Source: Mucilaginibacter dorajii (GTDB lineage: Bacteria; Bacteroidota; Bacteroidia; Sphingobacteriales; Sphingobacteriaceae). Taken from it: 64,000 nt of DNA. This document shows positions 8,631 through 16,228 of the stretch, in pieces. The translations under genes were made by a program, and so were the position numbers. Location of the stretch: positions 62,001-126,000 of the forward strand of contig NZ_JANTYS010000013.1 of the NCBI RefSeq assembly GCF_024808255.1, given 5' to 3'. Within the stretch, counting starts at the first letter, position 1, and each line of letters opens with the position of its first letter. The notes beneath the pieces are model-generated. The model was not told the DNA's origin, made no database searches, and saw only the letters and a program-made list of their open reading frames with translations.

Positions 8631-9364
8631 AAATCAGTTTATTAACATCCTTACAACATAAAAAATTTCGCAGGGAACATGGCCTGTTCCTGGTAGAAGG
8701 TTATAAATCGGTAATTGAATTTACAAACTCGGGTTACCAGGTGGATACGATATTTTATACCCCTGCAATTGTTCCAAAAATGCTGAATTTATCCCGGAAT
8801 ATAAACTTTCAGGAGATTTCGATGAAGGATATCGAAAAAATCAGCACATTGAAAACACCACAGGAGGTAATTGGTTTGGTTAAAATACCATTATGGCCAA
8901 CTTTAAATTACGATAGCCTTAAGCATAGGTTTTCATTAGTGCTGGATAATGTGCAGGATCCGGGTAATATGGGCACTATTATCCGTACGGCAGATTGGTT
9001 TGGTATTGCCGATATCATTTGCAGCGAGGACACGGTCGATGTTTACAATCCCAAGGTTGTGCAGGCTACAATGGGTTCATTGGCGCGGGTAAATGTACAT
9101 TATACCAACCTTGAACAGGTTTTACCACAAATAAAGCTACCTTTGTTTGGCGCGATGCTTGATGGTGAAAACATGTATAATACCAATTTTGGCGATGAAG
9201 GCCTGTTAGTAATGGGCAACGAGGGAAACGGTATTAGCCCGGCAATTGAAAGACTGATAAACACCAAAATAACCATTCCCAGGGCCGGAAAAGCCGAATC
9301 ATTGAACGTGGCAATTGCTACGGCGATACTGTGTGCTGAAATAAAAAGAAATTCAATGAAATAA
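8615..9364 (+). CDS. TrmH/SpoU-family RNA 2'-O-ribose methyltransferase
   Basis: The 249-residue product transfers a methyl group from SAM to the 2'-hydroxyl of rRNA or tRNA. An N-terminal substrate-binding domain (LTSLQHKKFRREHGLFLVEG) precedes the SPOUT knot. The three motifs are present: VLDNVQDPGNMGTIIRTADW (motif 1), VMGNEGNGIS (motif 2) and SLNVAIATAILCAEI (motif 3), which build the knotted SAM pocket. The order resembles RlmB/TsnR-like enzymes; the exact target is not visible. The start is fixed by the conserved MLSKSQIS opening. It overlaps tamL head to head by 16 bp, so its promoter lies inside tamL coding sequence. Confidence 0.93.
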   Translation: MLSKSQISLLTSLQHKKFRREHGLFLVEGYKSVIEFTNSGYQVDTIFYTPAIVPKMLNLSRNINFQEISMKDIEKISTLKTPQEVIGLVKIPLWPTLNYDSLKHRFSLVLDNVQDPGNMGTIIRTADWFGIADIICSEDTVDVYNPKVVQATMGSLARVNVHYTNLEQVLPQIKLPLFGAMLDGENMYNTNFGDEGLLVMGNEGNGISPAIERLINTKITIPRAGKAESLNVAIATAILCAEIKRNSMK

Positions 9365-9399
9365 TTGTTGGCATTGCAATAAATAAATTACTATTTTTG
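9365..9399 (+). promoter_or_regulatory. Bacteroidota-type promoter of tRNA-Cys
   Basis: TATTTTTG (9392-9399) fits the -7 consensus TAnnTTTG. TTG at 9368-9370, 21 bp upstream, fits the -33 element. The tRNA starts 16 bp after the -7 box. Confidence 0.7.
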
Positions 9400-9415
9400 C
9401 AATCCTTAAAAATAG

Positions 9416-9486
9416 GGTCGGGTGGCCGAGTGGCTAGGCAGAGGTCTGCAAAACCTTTTACAGCGGTTCGAATCCGCTCCCGACCT
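9416..9486 (+). tRNA. tRNA-Cys (anticodon GCA)
   Basis: The cloverleaf folds by hand. The acceptor stem is GGTCGGG/CCCGACC, with U8 in place. The D stem is GCC/GGC. The anticodon stem GAGGT/ACCTT encloses loop CTGCAAA, giving anticodon GCA. The T arm is AGCGG-TTCGAAT-CCGCT. The discriminator base is U73, the strong identity base of tRNA-Cys. CCA is not encoded. It is the only tRNA seen in the window. Confidence 0.96.
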
Positions 9487-9518
9487 CAAGGGTATTAAAA
9501 ACATTAAAAAAAGAAATC

Positions 9519-9692
9519 ATGGGCGTTACACGTTTAAAAAGAAAAGATAGAAGAAATAAAACTTTCTCTCGTTTAGAAGTTCAGTTTTTGAAACTGGCTA
9601 CTAACATTGAGTACGGAAGCCGTTCTGCAGAGAAAAAAGGCAACCAAATTGAAAAAAACAACGCAGCTTTAGCTATCGCTGCCGGTAAATAA
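9519..9692 (+). CDS. Small conserved basic protein, 57 residues
   Basis: It opens MGVTRLKRKDRRNKTFSR and ends AALAIAAGK; the first 18 residues contain eight Lys/Arg. A central segment reads LEVQFLKLATNIEYGSRSAE. I recall similar short proteins in other Bacteroidota but know no function. The N-terminal basic cluster suggests binding to RNA or the ribosome (inference). It starts 32 bp after tRNA-Cys and may share its transcript, and it ends before a good terminator hairpin. Confidence 0.85.
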   Translation: MGVTRLKRKDRRNKTFSRLEVQFLKLATNIEYGSRSAEKKGNQIEKNNAALAIAAGK

Positions 9693-9734
9693 TTCTATCT
9701 GCTTAGGCGCCAAGCGCTTTAAAAGATCTTTATA

Positions 9735-9770
9735 AATCCTATTGGTTTCAGAAACCGATGGGATTTTTTT
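9735..9770 (+). terminator. Rho-independent terminator of the tRNA-Cys/small-protein unit
   Basis: The arms AATCCTATTGGTTTC (9735-9749) and GAAACCGATGGGATT (9751-9765) pair with two G-T wobbles. The hairpin is followed by seven T (9764-9770). It lies 43 bp past the stop. Confidence 0.85.
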
Positions 9771-9783
9771 ATTGGCGAAAATT

Positions 9784-9896
9784 TTGTCGGAACCAGGATT
9801 AAACTGATTAAGGGGTTACCTCGGTTTTTCAAAACCAAAACCAAAACGCAAATCAAAATCCTAAAATCTGGTAAATCTGTTTAATCCCGGTTTCAA
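9784..9896. repeat. Intergenic inverted repeat, family G copy 1
   Basis: The left arm is GGAACCAGGATTAAACTGATT and the right arm AATCTGTTTAATCCCGGTTTC, with an A-rich centre. A related element built from the same words (AATCTG, TTAATCC, GGGTTC) lies at 39632-39748. The right end stops 4 bp before the pyrD stop codon (9900-9902). Confidence 0.75.
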
Positions 9897-9899
9897 CTA

Positions 9900-10940
9900 T
9901 TAATTCAGAAGACTTTTATTTATCCTCCCGATCAATCCCGGCCCTTCATAAATAAAGCCGGTATACAATTGTACCAGCGCTGCGCCGGCATTAAATTTCT
10001 CTATAGCATCTTCGGCAGAGTGTATACCACCGACACCAATAATAGGGAACGAACCATTCGATTTTTTGTGGATATAGCTGATCACCTCGGTTGAGCGTTT
10101 GGTTAGCGGTTTGCCGCTTAAGCCACCCATTTCGTTTTTTAGGTTTTCGGGGGATGTTAAGTTTTTGCGACTGATGGTGGTATTGGTGGCGATAAGGCCA
10201 GCAATGCCGGTTTGCTGCACAATATCAACAATGTCATCTAACTGCGAATCGGTTAAATCCGGAGCTATTTTAAGTAATATTGGGCGGCTGATGCCATTTT
10301 TTGAATTGCGTTGCTGCAGGGTATTCAGCAGGTTCATTAAAGGCTCCTTTTCCTGTAGCTCGCGCAAACCGGGGGTATTGGGCGAACTTACATTTACCAC
10401 AAAATAATCTACCACATCAAACAAACGATCGAAACATTTGATATAGTCGCTTACGGCGTCTTCATTTGGGGTTACTTTATTTTTGCCGATGTTGCCGCCA
10501 ATGATCAGGTCTTTTTGGGCGCCTTTGGCATTCTTGCGAAAGGTGGCAAGGCGTTCTGCCGCTACATCAACACCAAAATTGTTGAAACCCATTCGGTTAA
10601 TCAGTGCTGCATCTGCCGGCAGGCGAAACATTCTTAATTTATCGTTACCGGGCTGGGGCAGGGGGGTAACGGTGCCTATCTCCACAAAACCAAAGCCAAG
10701 GTTGGCCATTTCGCCCATCAGTTCGGCATTTTTATCAAAACCTGCTGCCAGGCCTACCGGGTTTTTAAACTTGAGGCCAAATACTTCACGTTCTAATCGT
10801 GGACTGTTCACATCCCATATAGCCCTGCTTAAAGTTGCGCCACCAGGGAAACGGTTAAAGCGCTTTAAATTGCGGGTTACAAAATAATGTACTTTTTCGG
10901 GATCGAACTGGAACAGGATGGGTTTTAATAAAAAATACAT
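9900..10940 (-). CDS. pyrD: Dihydroorotate dehydrogenase (quinone), class 2
   Basis: It oxidises dihydroorotate to orotate with FMN and passes electrons to quinone, the fourth step of pyrimidine synthesis. The 346-residue length and the N-terminal extension (MYFLLKPILFQFDPEKVHYF) that inserts in the membrane mark class 2. FMN-barrel motifs include NPVGLAAGFDKNAE, RMGFNNFGV, the catalytic-Ser region VNVSSPNTPGLREL (about residues 182-195), LKIAPDLTD and GVGGIHSAEDA near the phosphate site. It is a single gene, divergent from the SGNH hydrolase. Confidence 0.96.
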   Translation of the reverse strand: MYFLLKPILFQFDPEKVHYFVTRNLKRFNRFPGGATLSRAIWDVNSPRLEREVFGLKFKNPVGLAAGFDKNAELMGEMANLGFGFVEIGTVTPLPQPGNDKLRMFRLPADAALINRMGFNNFGVDVAAERLATFRKNAKGAQKDLIIGGNIGKNKVTPNEDAVSDYIKCFDRLFDVVDYFVVNVSSPNTPGLRELQEKEPLMNLLNTLQQRNSKNGISRPILLKIAPDLTDSQLDDIVDIVQQTGIAGLIATNTTISRKNLTSPENLKNEMGGLSGKPLTKRSTEVISYIHKKSNGSFPIIGVGGIHSAEDAIEKFNAGAALVQLYTGFIYEGPGLIGRINKSLLN

Positions 10941-11131
10941 GCCGCGAAGTTAGCAATTACACAGGCTGTGTAAATCAAAATTCTTGAAATTTAGTGTGGT
11001 ATAATATTAATCATCCAAAAATTGATACAAAATTTAACAAAGCTTAAAAAAGCGGGGTAAATCTGTAAATTCGGAAATCTGTTACCGCATGTAAACCAAT
11101 ACTGAATTTATAACAATCTGTAGCTTTAAAA

Positions 11132-11947
11132 ATGGAAGAACCTAACTTCAGTCTGTTAAAAAGAAAACTTAGACAAATGAAAAGCAAATTAAATCCAAGT
11201 CGTCGTCATTTTTTAAAAACCGCATCGGTAGGTACCATTGCCGCTATGGGCTTGCCTGCTATTGTGTCATCAGCTTTAGCTGCCGAAAAGCCATCTAAAA
11301 AAATCAGCTTTAATACCGGTGATGTAATCCTTTTCCAGGGAGATTCTATTACCGATTGGGGGCGCGATCATAATAAAACAGAACCTAATACAACCAGCGC
11401 TTTAGGGTCAGGCTATACACTGATCACTGCATCGCAGATATTATTAAACCATGCCGATAAGGGTCTTAAGATCTACAACAAAGGCGTAAGCGGTAACAAG
11501 GTTTACCAGCTGGCCGAGCGTTGGGATACTGATTGCCTGGCGCTAAAACCTAATGTGCTAAGTATTCACATTGGCGTAAATGATTTTTGGCATACTCTTA
11601 CCGGTAATTACACCGGCACCATTGATACGTACATAGCCGACTATAAAAATCTGATTGACCGTACCAAGGCAGCCCTGCCCGATGTTAAACTGGTGATCTG
11701 TGAGCCATTTGCCCAAAAAGGTGTAAAAGCTGTTGATGATAAATGGTACCCAACATTTGACCTTTTCCGCAAAGCCGCGGCCGATATAGCCCAACAATAC
11801 GATGCTGTTTTTGTGCCCTACCAGGCGGCCTTCAACAAAGCCGAAAAAATAGCCCCCGCCCCATATTGGAATCTTGATGGTGTACACCCCAGCGTAGCCG
11901 GCGAAGCCCTAATGGCACAAACCTGGCTGAAGGCGGTGGGAGCGTAA
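11132..11947 (+). CDS. Exported SGNH/GDSL-family hydrolase with Tat-like signal
   Basis: The 271-residue product is a probable esterase or acetyl-ester hydrolase acting on polysaccharide side groups. The signal has SRRHFLKTAS (Arg24-Arg25) followed by a hydrophobic stretch ending ALAA, as in Tat substrates. Catalytic blocks are visible: FQGDSITDWG (nucleophile Ser72), NKGVSGNKV, HIGVNDFW, and DGVHPS with Asp249/His252. The ATG at 11177 (codon 16) leaves the Tat motif intact and may be the true start. The protein is cell-envelope or periplasmic. A large repeat begins a few bases after the stop. Confidence 0.9.
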   Translation: MEEPNFSLLKRKLRQMKSKLNPSRRHFLKTASVGTIAAMGLPAIVSSALAAEKPSKKISFNTGDVILFQGDSITDWGRDHNKTEPNTTSALGSGYTLITASQILLNHADKGLKIYNKGVSGNKVYQLAERWDTDCLALKPNVLSIHIGVNDFWHTLTGNYTGTIDTYIADYKNLIDRTKAALPDVKLVICEPFAQKGVKAVDDKWYPTFDLFRKAAADIAQQYDAVFVPYQAAFNKAEKIAPAPYWNLDGVHPSVAGEALMAQTWLKAVGA

Positions 11948-11950
11948 GGA

Positions 11951-12158
11951 GGTGAAAGGTAAAAGGTTAAGGGCGAAAGGTTTTTTTGGAAGAGATTAAA
12001 GGCGAATGTTTTTTTAAGGAGATAATTGTGACAACGCATCTTGGTTATACACTGAAAAACGTTGGACTTTAACCTTTATCCATTGCTTGAAGTTTAAAGA
12101 AAAAGTCATTTTTTCGTCGCCAGAGAACCTTTCACCTTTAGCCTTTTACCTTTCACCT
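11951..12158. repeat. Intergenic inverted repeat with word-built arms, family J
   Basis: The left arm (11951-11983) reads as GGTGAAAGGT, AAAAGGTTAA, GGGCGAAAGG. The right arm (about 12126-12158) is its inverse: CCTTTCACC, TTTAGCC, TTTTACC, TTTCACC. The spacer is about 140 bp. The left end is 3 bp past the SGNH hydrolase stop and the right end 30 bp before the ABC-F promoter box. An open frame running upstream of the ABC-F start is only this repeat read through. Confidence 0.85.
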
Positions 12159-12188
12159 AAGATCCGCCTAAAATTCACCTCAAAAGCG

Positions 12189-12196
12189 TATCTTTG
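12189..12196 (+). promoter_or_regulatory. -7 box just upstream of the ABC-F start codon
   Basis: TATCTTTG matches TAnnTTTG, and the ATG follows 7 bp later (12204), so the transcript would have almost no leader. A clear -33 TTG at the usual distance is not seen. Confidence 0.5.
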
Positions 12197-12203
12197 CGCG
12201 CAA

Positions 12204-14126
12204 ATGATTGCTATAAATAACCTTACGTTTGAGATTGGTGCGCGGGCCCTTTACGATGAAGCCAACTGGCATATAAAACCTGGTGAAAAAATTGGTTTAA
12301 TAGGTGCCAATGGAACAGGTAAAACTACCCTTCTGAAAATTATTGTAGGCGACTATAAACCTACATCGGGCACCATATCAATGGCTAAGGACCTTACCAT
12401 GGGTTATCTTAACCAGGATTTGCTGTCATACTCATCTGATAAAAATATTGTGCATGTGGCCATGGAAGCTTTTGAGCGCCAGAACCAACTGCATGACGAG
12501 ATTGAAAGCCTGCTTAAAAAGCTGGAAACTGATTACTCCGAAGATCTTTTAAACAAATTGAGCGATAAGCAACACGAGTTTGAACTGCTTGACGGTTATA
12601 ATATTGAATACAAAGCACACGAAATTTTAGCCGGTTTAGGTTTTAGCGAAGCTGATTGTCACCGTAAGTTGAGCACCTTTTCGGGTGGCTGGCGTATGCG
12701 TGTAATGCTTGCTAAAATTCTGTTACAGGCACCTGATATTTTGTTGCTGGATGAGCCTACGAATCACCTTGACTTACCGTCTATCCAGTGGTTAGAGGAT
12801 TATTTGAAGGCATTTAGCGGGGCTATCATCATTGTATCGCACGATAGGTGGTTTTTAGATAAAGTAATTAACCGTACGGTTGAATCTCGTAAAGGCAAAC
12901 TGAACGTGTATGCGGGTAACTATACTTTTTACCTGGAAGAAAAAGCATTACGTGCCGAAATTCAGCGTGGCGAGTTTAAAAACCAGCAATCAAAAATAAA
13001 ACAGGAAGAGCGTTTAATTGAACGTTTTCGTGCTAAGGCATCTAAAGCAAAAATGGCGCAATCGCGTATCAAAATGCTTGATAAAATGGAACGTGTTGAT
13101 GATGTGGATGATGATAACCCGGAGGTTAACTTCAGCTTCAGATTTAGCAGGCAATCCGGTCGCCACGTAACTACTTTGGAGCATATCACCAAAAAATACC
13201 CGGCTATTGATATTTTAAATGATGCCGAAGCAATTATTGAAAAAGGTGATAAAATTGCGCTGATAGGAGCCAACGGTAAAGGTAAATCTACCTTGCTGCG
13301 TATTGTGGCAGGTGCCGATAAGGAGTTTGAAGGTACAGCTGTAACAGGCCATAACGTTACCCAAACCTTTTTCGCGCAGCATCAGTTAGAGAGCCTGCAC
13401 CTGGAACACCAGATATTACAGGAACTACAATCATTCGCACCAAAACATACGGATACCGAGCTGCGCTCCATATTAGGTTCCTTTTTGTTTACCGGCGATG
13501 ATGTGTTTAAAAAGATCAAAGTACTATCGGGTGGCGAAAAATCGCGCGTGGCGCTGGCAAAGGCCCTTACTGCCGATGCTAACTTTTTAGTACTGGATGA
13601 GCCTACCAACCACCTGGATATGGCATCTGTTAATATACTGATACAGGCATTGCAACAGTATGAGGGTACTGTTATTGTAGTATCTCACGATAGGTACTTC
13701 CTGGATAATGTGGCTAATAAGATTTGGTTTATTGAGGACCAGAAAATTAAGCAATACCCTGGCACTTACGCCGAGTACGATGAGTGGAATGCTAAACGCA
13801 AGTTAGAGCCAAAGGCCGCTGCGCCTGCACCTCAACCTAAAAAGGAAGAAAAAAAGCCCGAGCCGGTTAAACAGCAGCAAGGCGAAAACAAGCATCAGCA
13901 GTTAAAAAAACTGAACCAGGATTTGGCCAAAATGGAAGAGCAGATTGCTACTCTTGAAAAAACAGTAAAAGAACTGGAAACCAAACTGGCCGATACTAAA
14001 ATATACAACGATAGCCAAAAGCTAAAGGAAACCAACGCAAGCTACAGCCAAAAACAGGCCGAACTAAAACAGATCCAACAAAAATGGGAGGCTTTGGCCG
14101 AGCAGATTCTGGAACTGGAAGCGTAA
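12204..14126 (+). CDS. ABC-F family ATPase (Uup/YheS-like ribosome-associated factor)
   Basis: The 640-residue soluble protein has two ABC domains and no membrane segments. Domain 1 has Walker A GANGTGKTTLLK, signature FSGGWRMRV and Walker B ILLLDEPTNHLDL. Domain 2 has GANGKGKSTLLR, LSGGEKSRVALAKAL and FLVLDEPTNHLDM. The inter-domain linker is the charged P-site-tRNA-interacting type (FRAKASKAKMAQSRIK). A basic, Pro/Lys-rich tail ends in a coiled coil (about 575-640). Such proteins bind the ribosomal E site and rescue or tune translation; some give antibiotic resistance. I start at 12204, where homology begins; upstream frame is repeat J. A terminator follows at 14180. Confidence 0.94.
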   Translation: MIAINNLTFEIGARALYDEANWHIKPGEKIGLIGANGTGKTTLLKIIVGDYKPTSGTISMAKDLTMGYLNQDLLSYSSDKNIVHVAMEAFERQNQLHDEIESLLKKLETDYSEDLLNKLSDKQHEFELLDGYNIEYKAHEILAGLGFSEADCHRKLSTFSGGWRMRVMLAKILLQAPDILLLDEPTNHLDLPSIQWLEDYLKAFSGAIIIVSHDRWFLDKVINRTVESRKGKLNVYAGNYTFYLEEKALRAEIQRGEFKNQQSKIKQEERLIERFRAKASKAKMAQSRIKMLDKMERVDDVDDDNPEVNFSFRFSRQSGRHVTTLEHITKKYPAIDILNDAEAIIEKGDKIALIGANGKGKSTLLRIVAGADKEFEGTAVTGHNVTQTFFAQHQLESLHLEHQILQELQSFAPKHTDTELRSILGSFLFTGDDVFKKIKVLSGGEKSRVALAKALTADANFLVLDEPTNHLDMASVNILIQALQQYEGTVIVVSHDRYFLDNVANKIWFIEDQKIKQYPGTYAEYDEWNAKRKLEPKAAAPAPQPKKEEKKPEPVKQQQGENKHQQLKKLNQDLAKMEEQIATLEKTVKELETKLADTKIYNDSQKLKETNASYSQKQAELKQIQQKWEALAEQILELEA

Positions 14127-14160
14127 GCCCCACCCAAACCCTCCCCTAAAGGGAGAGGGC
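14127..14160. repeat. C/G-run palindrome, family F copy 1
   Basis: Starting at the base after the ABC-F stop, GCCCCACCCAAACCCTCCCC is followed by TAAAGGGAGAGGG. Related wording occurs at 36108-36126 and 59350-59441. Confidence 0.75.
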
Positions 14161-14179
14161 TTTGAAAACATTATTAATG

Positions 14180-14208
14180 AAAGCCGCTGTTACATTAGCG
14201 GCTTTTTT
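14180..14208 (+). terminator. Rho-independent terminator of the ABC-F gene
   Basis: Stem AAAGCCGCT (14180-14188) and AGCGGCTTT (14197-14205) with an 8-nt loop, followed by TTTTTT. Confidence 0.9.
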
Positions 14209-14249
14209 GTTTTATATAGTTTCAATGCTTTTATAATTTATACCTTTAA

Positions 14250-14693
14250 ATGTATAACAACATGATAGAGCCTTACCGTAAACTTACCATAGGTATTTTA
14301 ATATCAAGCCTATGCATTTTAATAGGCGCGGGGCATGGTGTTGCGCCAATGATTCTATTTGAAGTTATGATCCCGTTTCATCATAACTATCCTTTGTTGT
14401 TTACTTTACAGCGAGATTATGAATTCAATTTAGCCGCTTCGGCTATATTTTTACTCGTAGGACAGATTTTGCTGTTTTTTACCACCGTTAAAAGGGCGCT
14501 AATTGCACGTTTGTTTTCGTTGTTCATTTTATGGGTGGGCTTCTTTTACCTTATTCACGGTGTATTTAGCGGCGATGGGTTGGCGATGTTTAGCTTTTGT
14601 ACCGGGATACCTTTTTTGTGGATGTCGGTACAGTTATTTATTTATGATGTTAGGCAGTATTTATATAAGCCAGTTGAAGACGAAGAAGAATGA
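14250..14693 (+). CDS. Four-helix membrane protein of unknown function
   Basis: The 147-residue product has about four hydrophobic helices (LTIGILISSLCILIGAGHG, FNLAASAIFLLVGQILLFFT, ALIARLFSLFILWVGFFYLI, MFSFCTGIPFLWMSVQLFIY) and an acidic C-terminus (EDEEE). I do not recognise the family. A second ATG at codon 5 (14262) is an alternative start. The stop overlaps the start of the next gene by 4 bp (ATGA), so the two are translationally coupled. Confidence 0.75.
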   Translation: MYNNMIEPYRKLTIGILISSLCILIGAGHGVAPMILFEVMIPFHHNYPLLFTLQRDYEFNLAASAIFLLVGQILLFFTTVKRALIARLFSLFILWVGFFYLIHGVFSGDGLAMFSFCTGIPFLWMSVQLFIYDVRQYLYKPVEDEEE

Positions 14694-15958
14694 AAAAATT
14701 GAAGTTGATGAAGAAAATTGTTTGCTTGTTGTCTTTTGTCGCGTTTTCCCTCAAGTCCTTCGCCCAGGATGCCTACGATAACAACGTTTACAACCCGGCT
14801 ATAAAAAGCGTTGAATTTAACAATACCGGCAAAAATGTATTCCCGGTTATTAACCTGGGGAGTGATGATAAGGTGTTGCTGGCTTTTGATGACCTGCGTG
14901 GAGGCAGTCGTAATTATTACTATACCATTGAGCATTGCGATTCCAAATGGAACTCATCAAATTTATCGCCGACAGAATACCTGCAAAGTTTCCAGGACGA
15001 CAGGTTATATAATTATACTTACTCAACCGGTACCTTTCAAAAGTATACCCATTATGAGCAGCAGATCCCCAACGATAACATCGCCCCCAAAATATCGGGC
15101 AATTATATCCTGAAAGTTTATGAGGATGGCGATCAATCCAAAATGATACTTACCCGGCGCTTATACGTGCTTGGTTCAAAAGTGTCAATCGCGGCTACAA
15201 CAGGAGCATCACCCACCACGCAAACCCGGCAAACCAATCAAAAGTTAAATTTTACTATAGATTATGGCAGCCTGCGGGTGCAAAATCCATCATTTGAAAT
15301 CCGCACGGTGGTAATGCAAAACGCGCGCACGGCAACAGCTACTTTAAATATGCAGCCTACCAACATCCGTGGCTCATCGCTTGTTTATAACGATATTGCT
15401 ATCAATGATTTCCCCGGCCGTAACGAGTTTAGATTATTTGATCTGCGCACACTTAAATTGAACTCGCAACGGGTAGCTAAAATTTATAAAGATACCGCCA
15501 ATATTGTGGTTTTATTGGGCGACCCGATTCGTGATAATCCCGACTACGTACAGTATTACGATAACAATGGCAAGTTTTACATCCTGAACCAGGATGGCCG
15601 CGATCCACGTAACGATGCCGATTATGCGCATGTTTACTTTAACCTTGCGCCAAACAGGTTAGGTGCAGATGGGGCGGCGTATATTGTTGGTCAGTTTAAT
15701 GATTATAAGCTGGATGAGCATAGTAAACTTATTCGGGACGAGAACGGCCGCTACTACATCAACCTGCTCCTGAAACAGGGCGTTTATGATTACGAATACG
15801 TTTGGGTTGATAAAAGCGGTAAAGCTGATGATGTGCCAATAGAAGGCAGCCATTTTGAAACCGAAAATGATTACCAGCTATTAGTTTACTACCGCCCGCC
15901 ATCGGCCCGATGGGATGAGCTGGTAGGGTTTAGTATGGTAAATACGGTGAAGAAGTAA
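14690..15958 (+). CDS. Type IX secretion system plug-domain protein (DUF5103)
   Basis: The 422-residue exported protein has a signal peptide (MKKIVCLLSFVAFSLKSFAQ, from the second ATG at 14708). The conserved DUF5103 opening YDNNVYNPAIKSVEFNN and block KVLLAFDDLRGGSRNYYYTIEHCD follow, then beta-rich Ig-like segments to the end (AHVYFNLAP, YIVGQFNDYKLDEHSKL). In Flavobacterium johnsoniae a DUF5103 protein plugs the periplasmic side of the SprA translocon (established knowledge). No other T9SS gene is in the window. The 4-bp overlap ties it to the membrane protein upstream; whether that protein takes part in secretion is only a guess. Confidence 0.85.
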   Translation: MKKLKLMKKIVCLLSFVAFSLKSFAQDAYDNNVYNPAIKSVEFNNTGKNVFPVINLGSDDKVLLAFDDLRGGSRNYYYTIEHCDSKWNSSNLSPTEYLQSFQDDRLYNYTYSTGTFQKYTHYEQQIPNDNIAPKISGNYILKVYEDGDQSKMILTRRLYVLGSKVSIAATTGASPTTQTRQTNQKLNFTIDYGSLRVQNPSFEIRTVVMQNARTATATLNMQPTNIRGSSLVYNDIAINDFPGRNEFRLFDLRTLKLNSQRVAKIYKDTANIVVLLGDPIRDNPDYVQYYDNNGKFYILNQDGRDPRNDADYAHVYFNLAPNRLGADGAAYIVGQFNDYKLDEHSKLIRDENGRYYINLLLKQGVYDYEYVWVDKSGKADDVPIEGSHFETENDYQLLVYYRPPSARWDELVGFSMVNTVKK

Positions 15959-16020
15959 AACGTAAGCAGCAAATCCTTTAATATTGTTTCTTTTGTTTCT
16001 ATCCATGATAAGTCTCCGTT

Positions 16021-16105
16021 ATGTCATTGCGGGGAACGAAGCAATCTCATGCTGTACAGAGCCCCTCTGCATAGTTCGCGATTGCTTCGTGCCTCGGAAT
16101 GACAT
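16021..16105. repeat. Intergenic inverted repeat, family A copy 1
   Basis: The left arm ATGTCATTGCGGGGAACGAA continues GCAATC. The right arm begins GATTGCTTCG and ends GGAATGACAT. The arms are 26 bp with about four mismatches. The same arms occur in tandem at 36990-37275. The rest of the 270-bp gap before the glycosidase shows no gene. Confidence 0.9.
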
Positions 16106-16228
16106 AATTTAGAACTACAAAACTTAAACGTTAAACTCATTCTTCCTTCCTTTTTTCTTTATAAGTTTCATATTCCGCATTTATTTATAATTTAGTGTCG
16201 TAAATACAATTAATCCTAAGATTCATTT

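Noticed and set aside
12087..12203. Longer N-terminus for the ABC-F ATPase
   Set aside because: The extra 39 residues translate the right arm of repeat J and the promoter; homology begins at the ATG at 12204.
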